Below are positions 20,316 through 21,162 of a DNA stretch of 21,162 bases, one piece after another. Position 1 is the stretch's first letter. Every line of letters begins with the position of its first letter. Position numbers and translations under genes: made by a program. Under the pieces are notes generated by a model. It was not told where the DNA came from. It worked only from the letters and a program-made list of their open reading frames with translations, and searched no databases. Source of the stretch: a virus; the IMG/VR virus record IMGVR_UViG_3300047299_000024, positions 1 through 21,162 of that record; one strand, 5' to 3'.

Positions 20316-20566
20316 CACTTCACCGTCGTGTACTGAGTGATGATGCTGATTGGAGTCTGCTTGCGCCGATTGAACTTCATCCGGTACTTCAGGTTGACGC
20401 CCATGACTTCGATCGTCAACTCCGTCCATCGGTTCTCTCCACGCATGTAGTGACGGACCTGTCGCAGCGTGCCGGACACTCGATCATCTTCGTTGAGAGT
20501 CAGGATGACAGACGACCCGAGGTTTCGACTTCCGAGGTCGTGAACAAACAAGGTGATCCCGTCCAT
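20315..20566 (-). CDS. 83-aa beta-rich hypothetical protein
   Basis: ATG 20566 in M-D-G-I-T-L-F-V-H-D-L-G, preceded by AAGGAGGA and overlapping the previous stop as TGATG. S-S-V-I-L-T-L-N-E-D-D-R-V-S-G-T-L, W-T-E-L-T-I-E-V-M-G-V-N and R-K-Q-T-P-I-S-I-I are strand-like, giving a small barrel-like pattern. The x-V-x-G-x-L step resembles SH3- or Sm-like folds, but I cannot assign it. Part of a coupled run of small genes. Confidence 0.62.
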   Translation of the reverse strand: MDGITLFVHDLGSRNLGSSVILTLNEDDRVSGTLRQVRHYMRGENRWTELTIEVMGVNLKYRMKFNRRKQTPISIITQYTTVK

Positions 20567-20790
20567 CAGTCCTCCTTCAATACTGGGCGGTTGCGATGTT
20601 CGGTGAGCGTCGGCACGTTCGGCACCGGGTCCCACAACTTCTTCTTCGTAGCAGGGATGATCTTCTCCAACGAAGATCGAGCGACAAGCACGTTCTCGTG
20701 CTCAACAAACTCCATGAATCGTGATGCGATGTCTTCGGCGTGCTGATCACTGCCTGCATCGAAGACGATTGTCAGTGTGTAGTCGGCCAT
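20566..20790 (-). CDS. 74-aa hypothetical protein
   Basis: Start ATG 20790 overlaps the previous stop (TGATG). It reads D-Y-T-L-T-I-V-F-D-A-G-S-D, then A-E-D-I-A-S-R-F-M-E-F-V and L-E-K-I-I-P-A-T-K-K-K, a strand-helix-type pattern ending in a charged tail. No family recognised. Confidence 0.6.
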   Translation of the reverse strand: MADYTLTIVFDAGSDQHAEDIASRFMEFVEHENVLVARSSLEKIIPATKKKLWDPVPNVPTLTEHRNRPVLKED

Positions 20791-21113
20791 CAGAGCACCT
20801 CCACCATCTCAACCCATCCGCCATTGTTGAATGCACGTGACCACATGTGCACATTGCGAATCGGCTGAGTGCGATCGTCGGCCCACTTCTTCAATCCGTG
20901 GTACTGCTCGAAGATGCCTGCCGGATCGAGGTCGGTACTGAACCGCTCACGGGTGTTCCATCGGAACATGGAGTTCCAATCGCATTCGGGATCATCAAAC
21001 CCCTTGCCGGTCGCTTCCCATCGTGCGGCCTGCTGACTGTCTGCTGCATCGAACGTCAGTCGATACTCAGTGGTCGGGGTGAGCGACTCACCATCGTCAA
21101 TGATGTCGGTCAT
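20790..21113 (-). CDS. 107-aa hypothetical protein
   Basis: ATG 21113 is chosen because AAGGAAG lies seven bases upstream; a GTG at 21119 is too close to that site. The sequence is Trp- and Asp-rich: T-E-Y-R-L-T-F-D-A-A-D-S-Q-Q-A, E-C-D-W-N-S-M-F-R-W-N-T, F-E-Q-Y-H-G-L-K-K-W-A, N-G-G-W-V-E-M-V. Probably a small globular protein. Not recognised. Confidence 0.6.
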   Translation of the reverse strand: MTDIIDDGESLTPTTEYRLTFDAADSQQAARWEATGKGFDDPECDWNSMFRWNTRERFSTDLDPAGIFEQYHGLKKWADDRTQPIRNVHMWSRAFNNGGWVEMVEVL

Positions 21114-21115
21114 GA

Positions 21116-21162
21116 TCACACTTCCTTCGTCTGGTCATCGAACAGAGGCTCGGTGCGGTAGG
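21116..21162 (-). CDS. 3' end of an upstream gene (5' end outside window)
   Basis: An open frame enters from the right edge and ends Y-R-T-E-P-L-F-D-D-Q-T-K-E-V at a TGA two bases before the next start. The tight spacing matches the coupled genes that follow, so it is probably the C-terminus of a real gene. Product unknown. Confidence 0.5.
   Translation of the reverse strand, partial: YRTEPLFDDQTKEV

Noticed and set aside
1-21162. tRNA genes, CRISPR arrays, insertion sequences, attachment sites
   Set aside because: No cloverleaf, regularly spaced repeat, transposase or integrase signature was found on either strand.

Overview
The window looks like the structural half of a double-stranded DNA tailed phage (siphovirus type) or prophage that infects an actinobacterium. 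The evidence is a small WhiB-family regulator (four cysteines plus a G-x-W-G-G turn), a fairly GC-rich sequence (roughly 55-60% by eye), and a standard set of head, connector and tail genes. Every supported gene lies on the minus strand, so the window reads right to left. Neighbouring genes are tightly coupled, many by ATGA or TGATG overlaps. No tRNA, rRNA, CRISPR array, integrase or transposase was seen.

In transcription order, the right end (about 21162 to 18558) holds small genes of mostly unknown role: the tail of a truncated gene, several 74-185 aa hypothetical proteins, WhiB, a small membrane protein and a CxxC protein. An intergenic region with a good terminator hairpin (18338-18383) and a second inverted repeat closes this block. 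A fiber or minor-tail cluster follows (18318 to 14324): an Ig-like protein, a short collagen-like/THNLG protein, a tail fiber, and three beta-rich virion-type proteins. Two short helical proteins then precede the large terminase (13604-12210). No small terminase is recognisable.

The head block runs from 12171 to 4378: portal (Mu gp29/DUF935 type), MuF head morphogenesis protein, a 591-aa protein carrying a type IB topoisomerase, an XkdF/S78-type protease, a zinc-ribbon companion, scaffold, decoration protein, major capsid protein (lambda gpE type), and a protein with a C-terminal SAP/HeH-like segment. A perfect 13-bp hairpin (4326-4356) separates it from the connector and tail block: adaptor, head closure, HK97 gp10-like protein, tail terminator, a 56-aa ORF, a Mu Com-like zinc ribbon, a small tail-region protein, two paralogous tail tube proteins, and a tail assembly chaperone that seems to be extended by a +1 frameshift. 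The first seven codons of what is probably the tape measure gene lie at the left edge.

The most unusual items are: (1) a type IB topoisomerase built into a head-operon protein behind a possible ADP-ribosyltransferase-like domain, with that domain bracketed by two copies of an N-x-x-H-D-x-x-G-x-F-A-S-G motif; (2) an Asp where TopIB enzymes carry His or Asn; (3) a strong excess of the hexamer CATTGR across the whole window, in all three codon phases; (4) a foldable 120-nt intergenic element whose closing stem repeats the arm of a terminator hairpin 3.6 kb away; and (5) a +1 (not -1) chaperone frameshift signal.
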